This document shows positions 10,704 through 20,850 of a DNA stretch of 64,000 bases, in pieces. The notes beneath the pieces were generated by a model. The model did no database searches. It was not told the DNA's origin and worked only from the letters and a program-made list of their open reading frames with translations. Within the stretch, counting starts at the first letter, position 1. Every line of letters starts with the position of its first letter. Both the position numbers and the translations under genes were made by a program. The stretch comes from Anniella stebbinsi (taxonomy: Eukaryota; Chordata; Lepidosauria; Squamata; Anniellidae): NCBI GenBank assembly GCA_029215795.1, contig JARDYH010000001.1:232527654-232591653 (forward strand), given 5' to 3'.

Positions 10704-10891
10704 TCATCAGACAGGGGAAAATCATGGATCCCTACCATTGCTTCTCCACCCCTACTTCTGTCGCACAATACTTCTTTTTCTCATCTGAAACAACGACCAT
10801 GTGGCCCATTCAGTAGGCATTGTGAATAGGACCCGTGAAAATCCGCGAGTGCCCAGTAACGAGCGTGCTATAAAATGCTTGTCTGATGATC
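10704..10891. mobile_element. Possible miniature element with TCATCAGACA ends
   Basis: TCATCAGACAGGGG on the left and TGCTTGTCTGATGATCCCC on the right are inverted. The interior has several CpGs (CCGCGAG, AACGAGCG), unlike its neighbours. No target duplication was recognised. Confidence 0.4.
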
Positions 10892-12172
10892 CCCATAAAC
10901 TCAGAAAATTGCAAACTTTTTCTGAGAATTATACTCCTGCACATGTTCACATTTGGGGTTGCAAATGGGACATATTTGCATAATCTGCAAACAGGATTGA
11001 AAATCTATTACTTCCTGTGAAGCATGCATTGGCTTGGATTTCCATTGACTCACGCATGAAACTTCCCTCTCCTTTGATGCTATCTCATGTCTGAATTCTA
11101 TCTTCAGTACTTCCTGATTCCACTTAAATCAATTCAGAAGGCAGAGAAGGTTTCGGAGTTGAGCAAAATCGCTGACACTCATCCTGCTAGTCAGGAAGCA
11201 GAAATATCTCCTTGTGGTTGAGGGAACCAGAACAGGAGAATAAGAAGTGAGTGAAAACAAAAACAAACCAACAGAAATGACTGCCTCTTGCTTGACTCCT
11301 CCATCATTTACCCTGCTAGCCTTGCTAGGAGGTCAAATGTATGAGTGGCTTGCTCTGCAGCCAAAGCTGTTTGGATTGTCCAAATGACGATGCAACTGCC
11401 GGCCCCTTGAGATTAAGCGCATCTGCTCTCCGGTGTTTTCAGTCTCCTCTGACCTCGGGCTTGGGGATTGGAGTGCATTCCTAACCCAGGTCTCATTAGA
11501 GTGATACAATTAGATTACCAAGAAATGTGGTTGACAAAAGGCACATATTATGTCCAATTTGCATTAGCGGTAAAAATGGCTTCAGACTGAAATTTCATAA
11601 GGCCACTTCTTGTCATTTGTCATGCAATGAATCTTTTGAGGAAAGCAGCAGATTATGAGCAGCTCTTTTAAACACTCCGATATACAATCATATTCTCTTG
11701 GTTTTGTTTCACTCCCATTCAGGACTTCAGCGTTGTTCATTTGTCAGTTTTCTCGTCTGCCGTATATTTGTCTTCCAGATTATCACTGCATCATCGGAAG
11801 GCTGCATAATGTCAGTATGAGGTTTTATGAGATGGCCATGGTAATTCAATTTTGCTTGTTTGGAAAAGTTTGTGACAAAAAAGTTTCCCAAAATAAGTTA
11901 AATCTATTTCTGTCTTGTGAGAAAGCAACAATGCCTGTCCAAATGTCCTATTTCTTATGAGTTTCTTTAATGTTTCAAATGAGTTTATGACCTTTTGTTT
12001 TTATCTACTTTGTATATAGAAAGGATTTTGCTGCTTTTATTTATTTGTTTATTTACTATATTTCTGTACTTCTTTAAAGTTGCCCTAATGACGTCAGTGA
12101 AATGAGGATATTTTTCCAGGTTTGCCACAGAAAGGCAATATATGCTGCCATAATCTTATAGTAACTGTCCAT
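10892..12172. other. Unannotated sequence, possible unique conserved-type DNA
   Basis: No repeat or exon is recognised. About 11480-11700 is repeat-free and AT-rich, with homeobox-core-like ATTAG and CAATTAGATTACC motifs. It could be conserved non-coding DNA, but that needs an alignment. Confidence 0.4.
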
Positions 12173-12528
12173 GGCTGCCTCTACATGAAACGTTTAAAGC
12201 TCTTTGAAGTCTCATTAAAAATTTTACCTCTACGAGAGCGGAGTGTAAATCGGGAGTTGAGGCGCTTTATCTCTCCGATTATGCGCATTATCGAATGCGC
12301 GTTAAATAGCGAGTTTTATTTTGCTCCGGCCGTTAAAGCGCATTTTGCCTATGTGAACAAGCGATTCTCTGCATTAACTACTTGTAAAGCACATTTCAAA
12401 CAACCGGTAAGGCCACCAGTTGTGCGCTCAATTACCTCTTGCGTACAAGCATTCACGATAAAGCGCTTCAGCGATTATGCGCATAATCGGCTAACCGGGC
12501 ATCAAACAGAATCCATCTAGAGGGGGTC
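12173..12528. mobile_element. Harbinger-like miniature element, copy 1
   Basis: A 356-bp element with ends GGCTGCCTCTACATG and CATCTAGAGGGGGTC, imperfect inverted repeats. It is flanked by the 3-bp duplication CAT (12170-12172 and 12529-12531). Three-base duplications are typical of the PIF/Harbinger superfamily. The interior has many GCGCATTATCGAATGCGC-like CpG-rich palindromic motifs and AAAGCGCATTTT. Copies 2 and 3 lie at 19721-20652 and 53479-53833. No transposase is present. Confidence 0.75.
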
Positions 12529-13076
12529 CATGTCTGCCATCTAAAAACTTACTTCCTTGCTACTGTTGCTTTCCCTTTGTACTTCCCAAGCCTATCTGTT
12601 GCAATAAGGCAGGAGGGCAGAACCTCAAACCTGGGGCCAAACCTAGCCCTCCTGGGGTTTGGATTTGGACCTCCTGGGTTTCCTTTTTCTGAGCACACCC
12701 CCTTTTCTCTATCCACCAATTATTTCCCAGCTTTTGGGAAGGTTTTTCCTCCCCTCCATTCTAAAAGTTATATGTGGCGAAATGCCTCTCATAAGACTTA
12801 GTTATTGGCAGTAAGAGCTTTAAACTAAAATATACTGGCAGGTGGTTTGTTTGTTTGTTTGTTTATTTTGGGAACTGCCCCTTTGGCTCCACCCTCCACT
12901 GGCATGTGACCCCCCCCCCCCAAGAGCTTCTCCAAAATAAAATTTGTCCCCAGGCTGAAAAAGGTTCATAAATTATTTTCTCTCCCACAGTGATCTGTGG
13001 ATCTGTCAATCTCATACTCACTGAGATTGTCAGAGATTCAGGTTTAAGCTCCTTTTGTCCTGTATCTGCATAGGTT
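12529..13076. other. Unannotated sequence with short simple repeats
   Basis: A (TTTG)n run lies at about 12848-12867 and a C run near 12910. The rest is not recognised. Confidence 0.5.
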
Positions 13077-13110
13077 TGCAGTTGTTGTTGTTGTTGTTGT
13101 TGTTGTTGAT
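13077..13110. repeat. (GTT)n microsatellite
   Basis: About ten GTT units. The poly-Leu and poly-Gln reading frames here are translations of this repeat. Confidence 0.95.
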
Positions 13111-13425
13111 AAGTCAGGATGGAAACGAACACATTTTTTTGTGCATTTTTTTCCCCAAACATGCACATGTTGTCCAACTATTTTCTGTTGACATAATGCA
13201 ATTTTGTGCACGCTTTTCTCTGATGTGTGCATTTCAGGCGCAGTCTCCACTAATAAGCACAATCTTTGTGCACATTGTTTCCCAACAAACTGCATTGTCA
13301 AGGTCAGAAATTTTGAGATTAGGGTATGCACTCTATGTTGACTTGCTTAGTGGCTCAGGAGGCACAAATTTGGTAAATTTGTATAAAAAACTCTACAGAA
13401 CAAATTGCTCACCCATCCCTGAACA
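13111..13425. mobile_element. hAT-type miniature element 'X', diverged copy
   Basis: The interior carries TGTGCATTTTTTTCCCC, TGCACATGTTG and TTTTGTGCACGCTTTT motifs. The right end GCTCACCCATCCCTGA fits the ...CATCCCTA end of the family. No target duplication is seen. Confidence 0.4.
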
Positions 13426-13494
13426 GGGGTGGAGAACCTGATATGGATCAGCTCTACAATTAACTTCAACAGTGTTACAATGCTAGGTCCTCCA

Positions 13495-13555
13495 AGGCAA
13501 TTTTTGTGAACTACCCAGAGAGATTCGGCTATTGAAATAAATAAATGAATAAACA
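13495..13555 (+). mobile_element. L2 3' tail fragment
   Basis: GTGAACTACCCAGAGAGATTC, then GGCTATTGAAATAAATAAATG, is the end of an L2-like 3' UTR. Confidence 0.65.
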
Positions 13556-13574
13556 TCTGCTGTTATTAATAGCG

Positions 13575-14132
13575 CGGTGCTGAAAAATTTCTCCCACATT
13601 TCCCCACCCTTCTCATTCAATTTGATACAAAAGAAGAAATTGCCTTTGAAAAGAAATTCAAAGGAGAAGAACATTTTGGATAAATTCTCATGGGCTGGGT
13701 CTGGGGTTCTTGTGTTTATCTTCCTTATGTGTTGGCTGAGGAATATGTGTGACTATCCTGTCTTTCATTGTACAATAATATCCCTGGCAGCCTGTAGCCT
13801 CCTCGGCTTCATGTGCTTCAATTCCTTTTATATGGTGGCCTTCTCCTCTCTTTCCCCACAATGCCCTGGAATGAAGCTAGGTATGGAACATCGTGGAGGA
13901 TGTAAAATGGGAGCCAGGCTGTCAATACAGTTGCTGCTGTTGCCATTTGCAGCACAACCTCCACCCCCCCAATAAAACACCTTAGGAAAGGAGAAATAAG
14001 CTGTACTACAACCCCTGCCAATGGTGAGCCCGACCTGTGAGAAACTGCTGGAGAAAGTCAGTGAAATTGTCCTCCCAATTTCTCTGCCATGGATAGGCTG
14101 GAGAATTTTGATAGGCCATATGTGCACATATT
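13575..14132. repeat. Unrecognised dispersed repeat, copy 2
   Basis: Aligns to 7391-8220 through TTCTCATGGGCTGG, TTTCATTGTACAATAAT and TGGCAGCC, CTACAACCCCTGCCAATGGT and GTCAGTGAAATTGT. It ends where a separate element begins at 14133. Neither copy shows coding motifs. Confidence 0.6.
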
Positions 14133-14639
14133 GAGCTCCGTCACACCAGCGATTTATCGTACACTCGCCATGCCTGGTATGTGGTTTTGCAGCGTGGTAC
14201 TCATGATGTTTCCCTGTCCTGCACTCATCTTGCCTCTTCCCCCACTTGTTGCATTTTATTTTGGTGCGGGGAAAGTCTGGATTATTTTCCTCTCTCGCTT
14301 TTTCATTGGGGGGGGGGCTAATGGAGTCTCGCTGACGAAAGGGGAGGGTGGGGCAGTTTTCATCCTCCAGCATGTCATACGGACTTGTGCTTAGTCAGTT
14401 GAATGGACCTTTTACTGCTCCAACCCACCCACCCCTATTGCCCGCAGAAACAGAGCCCAGATGAAATCTTTAATCAGTAAATTGCTAGACAACAAAGCGG
14501 AACGAGGTGGGGGGAGAAAAGCCCACACCCATCAGAGTACCACAACCAATGAACTGGAGGAGGAAGGAGAAGGGGCGGGGTGAGTGGAAAAGCAAACAAG
14601 CAAAAACCCATGTGAAAAGGACCATGTGTAATGGAGCCC
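14133..14639. mobile_element. Possible miniature element with GGGCTCCATYACAC ends
   Basis: GAGCTCCGTCACACC on the left and GTGTAATGGAGCCC on the right are inverted. The span is 507 bp. The left half has CpGs (CGCTGACGAAAG) uncommon in the flanks. No flanking duplication was found, so the ends could pair by chance. Confidence 0.4.
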
Positions 14640-16044
14640 TTGCAGCTCTTATGAAACAGAGGTAAAAAATGCGGAGGCAAACCGGGGTGGGTGGGAGAAT
14701 AGGTGTGCTGGAGCCCATTATTATTATCTGATAGAGCACTTGCCTGCCAAGCTTCCAGGGGTGAATGGATGTTGAAAATGGAACATCATGTAAGATGAAA
14801 ATAACAAAGTTTGTACACAAACGTAGTGATTAAAGCCTCACATAATGTACACATGGTACTTGATTCCTTTATATTATTGTATTTAACCCTCATGGAGAAT
14901 TTCGCAGAAACAAAGAAAGAACTTGGTAATACAGTTGCTTTCTCTTGTTTTGAATAGACTGAAGTGTTCACCCAAATATCACCCTTTGGTGCCACCATCC
15001 TCAGGCAAAATGACACTTTTGAACTTCTAAACAGAATTTTGGCCTATATATTTCTTCTCTCCAATAGGCAATTTTTAATAAGACCAAAGCCTGCTGGACA
15101 AATAAATAGAATGAAAGGATTGAAAAGACTTGCAGAAAAAGCAGTTTTGGGCTCATCTAATTAGCCATTGATGCCAAAAGGCACAACAAGGAAATACATA
15201 TCAACAATATGACAGGTTTTTTTTTTTTCATTCTTCACTGAGCCTGTCAGTAAAAAGAAACTTAATGCACACCCTTTTCTCATTGATTCTTTAGTCTTCT
15301 TGTTTACGTGAATAGAGTGGCTAAGTAATGCCCCTGGGAAAAGTGATTTTGCACAGAAATCTACTAATATTATGGGAGCAACTCCACCGCTCCCCCATCC
15401 TGCAAAAACTGTGCATTGAAAAGAAGAACGAGTAAGGAGAAACAATGATAAATCCATGACAAACCCAGCTTAATTATGACCTAGTAATGTAAAGAAGTAG
15501 TATATTATTTCACCTTTGCCAAGCAATTAAAGAGGTAAGAATCATTATAATGGGTTATTGTAATGTATGATGAGAAATGTATATACATTACATTAGCACT
15601 GTTTAGTTTTTATGCCCCTCACGTGTTGGGAAGACAAACAGATGTAGCAGGGATCCTTCTCTACTGACTGGAGATTCCCTGCACGATTCTAGGCTTCTTC
15701 TAGGCTTGATCTGCTAGGTTTCTTTGTAAATACTGCTTTCTGTAAATCAGTAGATGGTGGTAGTGGTGGGTTACTTTGGAAGTCTGGTCTCAGTGGACCA
15801 ACCAAGTGACTAACTTCTAGGGGCCAGGGCCTTATAGAGGACTCCTACCTATATCACAGCACCTATATATCTATAGCTGTCATTCCAAGTTGGGAAAAAT
15901 GGAATGGGAAAGCATTTATCAACAAAAAAGCCCAGTGTGTGGACAGAGTGTATTGTTAGCAGCTAAAGAAGTATACACAGTTAATATAGAAATGGATGGG
16001 CACCTGTGGATTACAAGGCATGCTGTTTGCGATTGGCCTTTTTC
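14640..16044. other. Unannotated sequence
   Basis: Contains a T run near 15217-15229 and nothing else recognisable. Confidence 0.5.
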
Positions 16045-16281
16045 TTTATTTCATTTTATTTGTTACATTTATATCGCACCTTTCCTCCAAGGAGACCAAG
16101 GTGGCATACTTGATCTTCCTCCCTTCTATTTTATCCTCACAACTGCCCTGTTAGGTAGGAAAAGGATAGACTGAGAGTCAATAACTGGCCCACAGTCACT
16201 CATTCATGACTGAGTGGGAGCTAGAACCCCAGTCTCCTGAGTCCCAGCCCAATGCTCTAAGCACTACACCACACCGGCTCT
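16045..16281 (-). mobile_element. tRNA-derived CORE-SINE (MIR-like), copy 3
   Basis: Reverse orientation. The tail (TTACATTTATATCGCACCTT) comes first, then the core (ACAACTGCCCTGTTAGG, GGCCCACAGTCACTC) and the complement of the tRNA-like head, ending in TAAGCACTACACCACACCGG. Confidence 0.8.
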
Positions 16282-16285
16282 CAAA

Positions 16286-17090
16286 TGTATAGTGCAGTAT
16301 TGTCCATTCTATGATACCATTTTTTGCATTGTTTTAGATAGTTATAAAGTACAAGCATTTGAGTGGGAGGGTATAGTAAATGTTGTGGGGGTAAAATAGC
16401 ATGCCATCAGAGGGCTGAAATGTTTTCAAACATTTGGGGAAACTTACCATAGTTGATAGGCAGCTGTGTTACCCCCCCCCCAACATTTTGCTATTACCAT
16501 GAACCATTTCAGGCCATGAATCTGTTGTGGTGCAAGATTAGCATAATTGGGCACTGGAGAGGCCTGGGTTACAGGGTTCCACTATGGACCAGGTCTTTAC
16601 TAGGGCTTGGGGCAAGTTAGGTTTCCCAAGGAGGCAGAAACATGAACAGGACATCACCATTGAGAACTCCAACTGACATTGGAACTGGAATCCACACAAG
16701 TTTGCATGTATGTTGCTCCAAAAACTGGCAGACTAAAGCTGAGCCTTAAATAGGACTCAGACTCCCTAGAGACTGTTTGCTCCTCCCACACACCATGTAA
16801 GGCTTTCTCCCTTAAAGGAGGCCATTTTTGTTTTTTAAGCCTTTGATTGCAACAGCATGGAAGCAATTGGGGTGTAGTGGCAGCTTCAGAACCAGAGTCC
16901 ATAGAATCTGTGGATGGTAATGCAACCTCCTCTGAAAGCAAGACGTTCCAGGGGCTCTCCTGGAGCTGAGGCAAGAGGGGCATTGATGGGTGCTCTTCTG
17001 GGTCTGAGAGGTCTAGATCAGACTTCTCCTCCTGAGGAGGGGAAATTGGAAGCTTGGGTGTCAGAGCCCCTCATCCCTTGTTGGCCACAG
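16286..17090. other. Unannotated sequence
   Basis: A C run lies near 16473-16481. No gene or repeat family is recognised. Confidence 0.45.
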
Positions 17091-17097
17091 TTTCACA

Positions 17098-17417
17098 TAG
17101 GTTGACCATATGAAAAGGAGGACGGGGCTCCTGCAACTTTAACAGTTGTAGAGAAAAGGGGATTCCATTTGGAGTCATTTGTATGCAATTAGTTCCTGGT
17201 GAAATTCCCTCTTCATCACACCAGTTAAAGTTGCAGGGGCCCTGCCTTCTTTTGTATCTGGTCACTCTAGTATAGTGCCTGCAACTTTAACTGTTGTGAT
17301 GAAGAGGGAATTTTACTAGGTACTATTTGCACACAAATGACACCAGCTGTAATTCCCTTTTCTCTCCAACTGTTAAAGTTACAGGAGCCCTGTCCCCCTT
17401 TTCATATGGTCATCCTA
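17098..17417. mobile_element. hAT-type miniature element, 'TAGGGTGACCATATG' family, copy 1
   Basis: The 320-bp element is one long imperfect palindrome. Its ends are TAGGTTGACCATATGAAAAG and CTTTTCATATGGTCATCCTA. TTTCACA flanks it directly on both sides (17091-17097 and 17418-17424); an 8-bp duplication TTTCACAT is possible if the first T is shared. Inside, AACTTTAACAGTTG and GATGAAGAGGGAATTTTAC are mirrored. Further copies: 33994-34298, a fragment near 49910-49996, and a relative at 62878-63178. Confidence 0.8.
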
Positions 17418-17424
17418 TTTCACA

Positions 17425-17871
17425 TCCACCATTGAATAGTTATTGAACAACCCTGCATTGCGGAATGGAAGTGCTATTACCGAGGCATTTGGCAGTAGGG
17501 GGTGGGGGATTCCAGTAGCTGTTCAGTTTAAAAGAAAAAGAAAGGGAAAAAAGAGAGAAACTGTTGCTATGGTCCCATTGCCAATCTAGAAGCAGTCACC
17601 TGAAACTTCTTGACAAATTTCATTCCCCTGAAATTGCCCCTCCCACTTTTGTCCACCCTTGCACCCATCTCAAGAATTAAGTCAACATTTGACCTTTTGC
17701 CTCAGATCTAATTCATGTCTAGAATTCTCAAGCATCTCAAATCTTACACTCTGTCCAGTGCTAACTCCCTTTGTCAGCATATTGGCAAAGCCAATAGAAG
17801 AAAGCGCCTTCGAAAGATACGTGGACAGCCCAGTTAGAAGGTCATGCTAACTGCACCAAATGTATGTCTTT
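17425..17871. other. Unannotated sequence
   Basis: Nothing recognised between the hAT-type element and the old miniature element that hosts the Ngaro-like insertion. Confidence 0.45.
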
Positions 17872-17926
17872 GGGCCTGTAATGACATGATAAGTCATGGT
17901 TAGGCAGCTAACCCTTTTGCAGCAAA
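17872..17926. mobile_element. Left half of a miniature element split by the Ngaro-like insertion
   Basis: GGGCCTGTAATGACATGAT and CCCTTTTGCAGCAAA match the complement of the intact copy at 5468-5672, up to the point where that copy continues TGGCTAATGAG. The matching continuation (TGGTTAGTGAG) is found 7.7 kb downstream at 25614. Confidence 0.75.
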
Positions 17927-18094
17927 TGCCATACCCTGAGCCCGGCCCAGCCTGGCTGTTGTGGGGGGGTGCAGGAGGACGAGGCGTGGAGGAATGCCAT
18001 TGGCTTCTCCTTTTGTGCCACAGGGGGAGGGGAGAGGGAGAGGAGACTATATTAAGGCTCCACCTCCCTTCCCCACTCTTTGCAAATCGCGGCT
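17927..18094 (+). repeat. Split direct repeat A1 of the Ngaro-like element
   Basis: Shares CCGAGCCCGGCCCAGCC-like, GTGGAGGAATGCCATTGGC and CTCTTTGCAAATCGCGGCT blocks with A2, with several substitutions and indels. It holds G-rich tracts and a TATATTAAG sequence at 18048-18056 that could serve as a core promoter for the element's RNA. Confidence 0.8.
18048..18056 (+). promoter_or_regulatory. TATA-like box in A1
   Basis: TATATTAAG follows a run of GGGGAGGGG-type tracts. The same site occurs in A2 (TATATTACG near 24966). Conservation in both A copies makes a promoter role plausible, though it is not shown. Confidence 0.35.
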
Positions 18095-19035
18095 GAAGAG
18101 CTTGGAGGGCCCGCATCTGCTGCTGCTCTGGGAAACACGTAGCCAGCAGCAGTGCGGGCGACAACACGGGCAGCCTTGGCTTCCTTCAAGGGGCTGCCTG
18201 TGTAGGCTTGCCCGGCGGCGGCCTTTCCCTCCTGTGTTAGAAGGCTCTAGGAGCCTTGTAGAGGAGATGGAGCCCACAGCAGCAGCAGTATCGCTGGCCT
18301 CAGCCTCCTTTGGAGGAGGCTTGCAGCGTGGCTGCGGCTGCAGCACCAGCCTCTTCTTACAGGAAGGGAGCTTAAAGGAAGGCTTCTGGCGGCGTTCAGC
18401 ACGCATCAGGAGCAGTGGCAGGGGCCTAGCTGGCCCAAAGGTTTGCTGTGGAAGGGCCAATAGGTCTCTCCCGGTCCAACAGTGGGGTGAGGGTCTACTT
18501 TCGAGGTGGCAAGGGGATGTTTTTCGGGGATTTTCTCCCTCCCTCCTTCCTCTCCCAGCTTACAGGGAGGATGGGCCTGGGATTTACTGGAGTCCTAAGG
18601 CTATTTATGTGCTACCAGCCCCCTCCCTTTCGGTTGCCATGGGGAGGAGGGGTTTAAACGGAGCCCTGGGAGGCGGACAGCTGGCACAGACACTCCCGTT
18701 AGGGGTTTTTTGTCCTGCATCTTCCATCATGCCTACCACATATGAGGAGGCTAAATGCTTACCCTTTTCTTAATCGTCCCCCAGTTTTTGTTTTGTCTCA
18801 AGGTTCAGCTTGTGAGACATAGCAGCCCCAATTTGATTTCTTCAGTCCCAATAGTATATTCTTATTTCTGTAAAGGGCTTGAAGGGGAGGGAGAGAGTAT
18901 TAATTCCACCCCTTCCCAGACTTTCACCTGCCTATGGCTAGTAGAGCCAAGGAAGGAGGGCATAGCTTTGTGTGAGGGAGTATATGCTTTGCATGCTAGT
19001 GATCCCAGGCCAGTGCATATTGTTTAAATGAGTAG
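18095..19035 (+). pseudogene. 5' body of the Ngaro-like element, possible gag-like remnant
   Basis: A 270-codon frame (17961-18773) runs from inside A1 through this GC-richer stretch and ends after a Met-rich junction, MPTTYEEAK. It is rich in Ser, Gly and Arg and shows no zinc knuckle or other domain I can name. Its position, directly after the promoter-bearing A1 repeat, is where a gag-type protein would be expected. That is inference from position only. Confidence 0.3.
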
Positions 19036-19145
19036 GAGGAACGTTAGCTCAGTGGGAAGAGCACCAGCTCTGCATGCGGAAGGCACAGGTTCATTCCCTG
19101 GCATCTCCACGCAGGGCTAAAAAAATTCAGGTAGGGCTGCTGCCA
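19036..19145 (+). mobile_element. SINE with tRNA-Ala-like head, copy 1 (fragment)
   Basis: The A box TTAGCTCAGTGGGAAGAGCA, an anticodon region CTCTGCATGC and the B box GGTTCATTCC form a recognisable tRNA-derived head, closest to tRNA-Ala(TGC). The body is cut short. It sits inside the Ngaro-like element, so it inserted after that element. It is not a functional tRNA gene. Confidence 0.65.
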
Positions 19146-19720
19146 TTCTGTATGATGTTCTCTGTTAAGGATAAAGGCACCTTGTTGGTGACTTGGATGC
19201 CTTGAGGTAGGGAATTTTCTGGTTACACCTCGCCTTTGGTGTATTTACTCACCGTTCACATTCTCTGGTAGACAGCTATGTCCTCAGAAAGCACAAGGGG
19301 AGAGATTATTGAAGCATGGGATCATGGAGTGGTGGAGTTGGAAGGGGCCTATGGGTCATCATGTCCCCCACCCCCACTTGATACAGGAATCCTCCTGGTG
19401 GCATACTGGACAGATGGCTGTCCAGCTGCTTCTTGAATAGTGGGGAGAGCCCACCACCTCCCTGGGTCATTGGTTCCATGGTTGTATAGGTCTAGCAGTC
19501 TGAATTTTTTCCTGATGTCCAGCCGGAATCTGGCACCTTGTAACTTGAGCCCATTATTCTGTGTCCCGCATTCTAGAATGATCAAGAAGAGATCTTGGCC
19601 TCTGTATCAACTTTTCAAGTATTGAAATGTGCTATCTTATCTTCCCATAGTCTTATCTTTTCAAGGCTGGGCATGCCCAGTTCTTTCAGTCTCTGGTGCC
19701 CTCCTCTGAACTCCTTCCAG

Positions 19721-20652
19721 GGGTGCCTCTACAAGAGAGGTTTAATGCTCTTTGAAGTCTCATTAAAAAATTTACCTCTACACCAGCGGAGCGCAAATGG
19801 GGCGTAGAGGCGCGTTATCTCCCCGATTGTGCGCGTTATCGAATGCGCGTTAAATAGCGAGGTTTTTTTGCTCCGTCCATTAAAGCGCATTTTGATGGGA
19901 GGGGGCTGCTGCTCCGGCGAGCGGAAGGAAAAGGCTGGTGCCCATGGAGGCGGCTCCTCCTCCTCCCTCTATTGTCAGATCTCACCCCCTTCTCTGCCTT
20001 TGGTCACGTCAGTTTACAATTTCAGGCAAAGCCGGGTGCCTCTGCCAACTGCTCTGTCTGCTTTCTCCTGTTCTCTCTCCCCTCCGTTCCCCTTGACTGC
20101 CAAGAAGCAGCTTCGGATACTAGCAATCAGACCCACCCCCAGCTCCTGGCTTTGCTTCCTCCCTCCCTGCTTTTTGGGGTGGGGGTGGGTCTGATTGCTA
20201 GTATCATGGACGGGGCGCGCGCGGCGCTTCCAGGCGAAGGCCAGGGCCGGCAGCCCCCTCCCATCACCGGAAAGGCACTCTGCGGCGCTGCTGTCTCCTC
20301 AGCCGATTTCCCGCAGTCAGAGGCACGGAGCGCTGGGACGCCGCGGGAGGAGGAGGAGGAGGAAGGCCAAGCATGCCGGGACGCCGCCTTCCCCCCGTGG
20401 CCCCCCCCCCCGGCGTTTCCCCATCACTGCTTCTCCCCACCCGAAAAGTCCCCGCCAAGGAGGGCGCGGCGAGTGGAAGGGACAGTTCAGCATTCGAGCC
20501 CGCCGCGACTTGCGAGGAGCGGCGGCGGGGAGGGGAGGGAAGCGCCTTTTGTCGCCGCCTCTCGTGCAGAGGTATTAGGCATAAAGGCGCTTCAGCGATA
20601 GTGCGCATAATCTCCTAACCGGGTGCAAAAGCGAATCCTTGTGGAGGGGACC
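19721..20652. mobile_element. Harbinger-like element, copy 2, with a large GC-rich insert
   Basis: The ends are GGGTGCCTCTACAAG and CTTGTGGAGGGGACC, with a 3-bp duplication CAG (19718-19720 and 20653-20655). The outer 170 bp on the left and about 100 bp on the right match copies 1 and 3, but the centre is replaced by about 656 bp of unrelated GC-rich DNA (about 19895-20550). At 932 bp it is nearly three times as long as its relatives. No transposase gene is recognisable. The insertion point inside CR1 makes both ends certain. Confidence 0.85.
19895..20550. other. GC-rich, CpG-rich foreign segment inside the Harbinger-like element
   Basis: It replaces the central part of the 355-bp family (at AAAGCGCATTTT on the left and GTCGCCGCCTCTCG on the right). 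It contains a 26-bp-arm perfect hairpin (20116-20141 and 20180-20205, starting GATACTAGCAATCAG) and a CpG-dense stretch at about 20205-20550. Overlapping reading frames of up to 209 codons are Pro/Arg/Ala-rich and look like GC-composition artefacts. It could be captured host DNA such as a CpG island or first exon, or part of an undescribed longer family member. Confidence 0.6.
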
Positions 20653-20850
20653 CAGCCTGTCTGTGTCCTTCTCGCAGTGTGGTGGCCAGAATCAGACACA
20701 ATACTCAATATGAGCCTAACCAGTGCTGAATAGGGGTGAACCAGTACCTCCCGCAAAATTAGAAACTATACTTCTATTAATACATCCCAGAATAGTATTT
20801 ACCTTTTTTGCAGCTACATAACACTGTTGGCTCATATTCAACTTGTGATC

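Larger units (their letters stand above)
19316..20850 (-). mobile_element. CR1 LINE fragment, interrupted by a Harbinger-like element
   Basis: Minus-strand CR1 3' end. The ORF2 C-terminal pattern LKLQGARFRLDIRKKF is legible around 19510-19560. It continues upstream in the element at 20653-20850, where the complement GGTGTGGTGGCCAGAATC-like region and CATCCCAGAATAGTATTTACC align with the CR1 at 40209-41440. The two parts rejoin exactly at CTTCCAG/CCTGTCTGTG once the inserted 932 bp are set aside. It is 5' truncated near 20850. Confidence 0.85.

Noticed and set aside
13055..13441. 128-codon frame with a Leu run and the antisense Gln-run frames
   Set aside because: Translations of the GTT repeat and a miniature element.
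17961..18773. 270-codon frame as a host gene
   Set aside because: It starts inside repeat A1 of the Ngaro-like element and has no recognisable domain; at most it is a gag-position remnant of that element.
20116..20205. Link between the hairpin GATACTAGCAA here and GGATACTAGCAAGG in the giant foldback element (31757)
   Set aside because: Only about 10 bp are shared, too short to infer common origin.
20205..20550. CpG island as promoter of a host gene
   Set aside because: The CpG-dense stretch is enclosed in the Harbinger-like element inserted in a CR1; no downstream gene is visible, so a promoter role here is not supported.
19972..20608. 209-, 127- and 114-codon frames in a CpG-rich stretch as an exon or gene
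   Set aside because: Several long frames overlap on both strands, as expected from GC-rich sequence, and the whole stretch lies inside a transposon.
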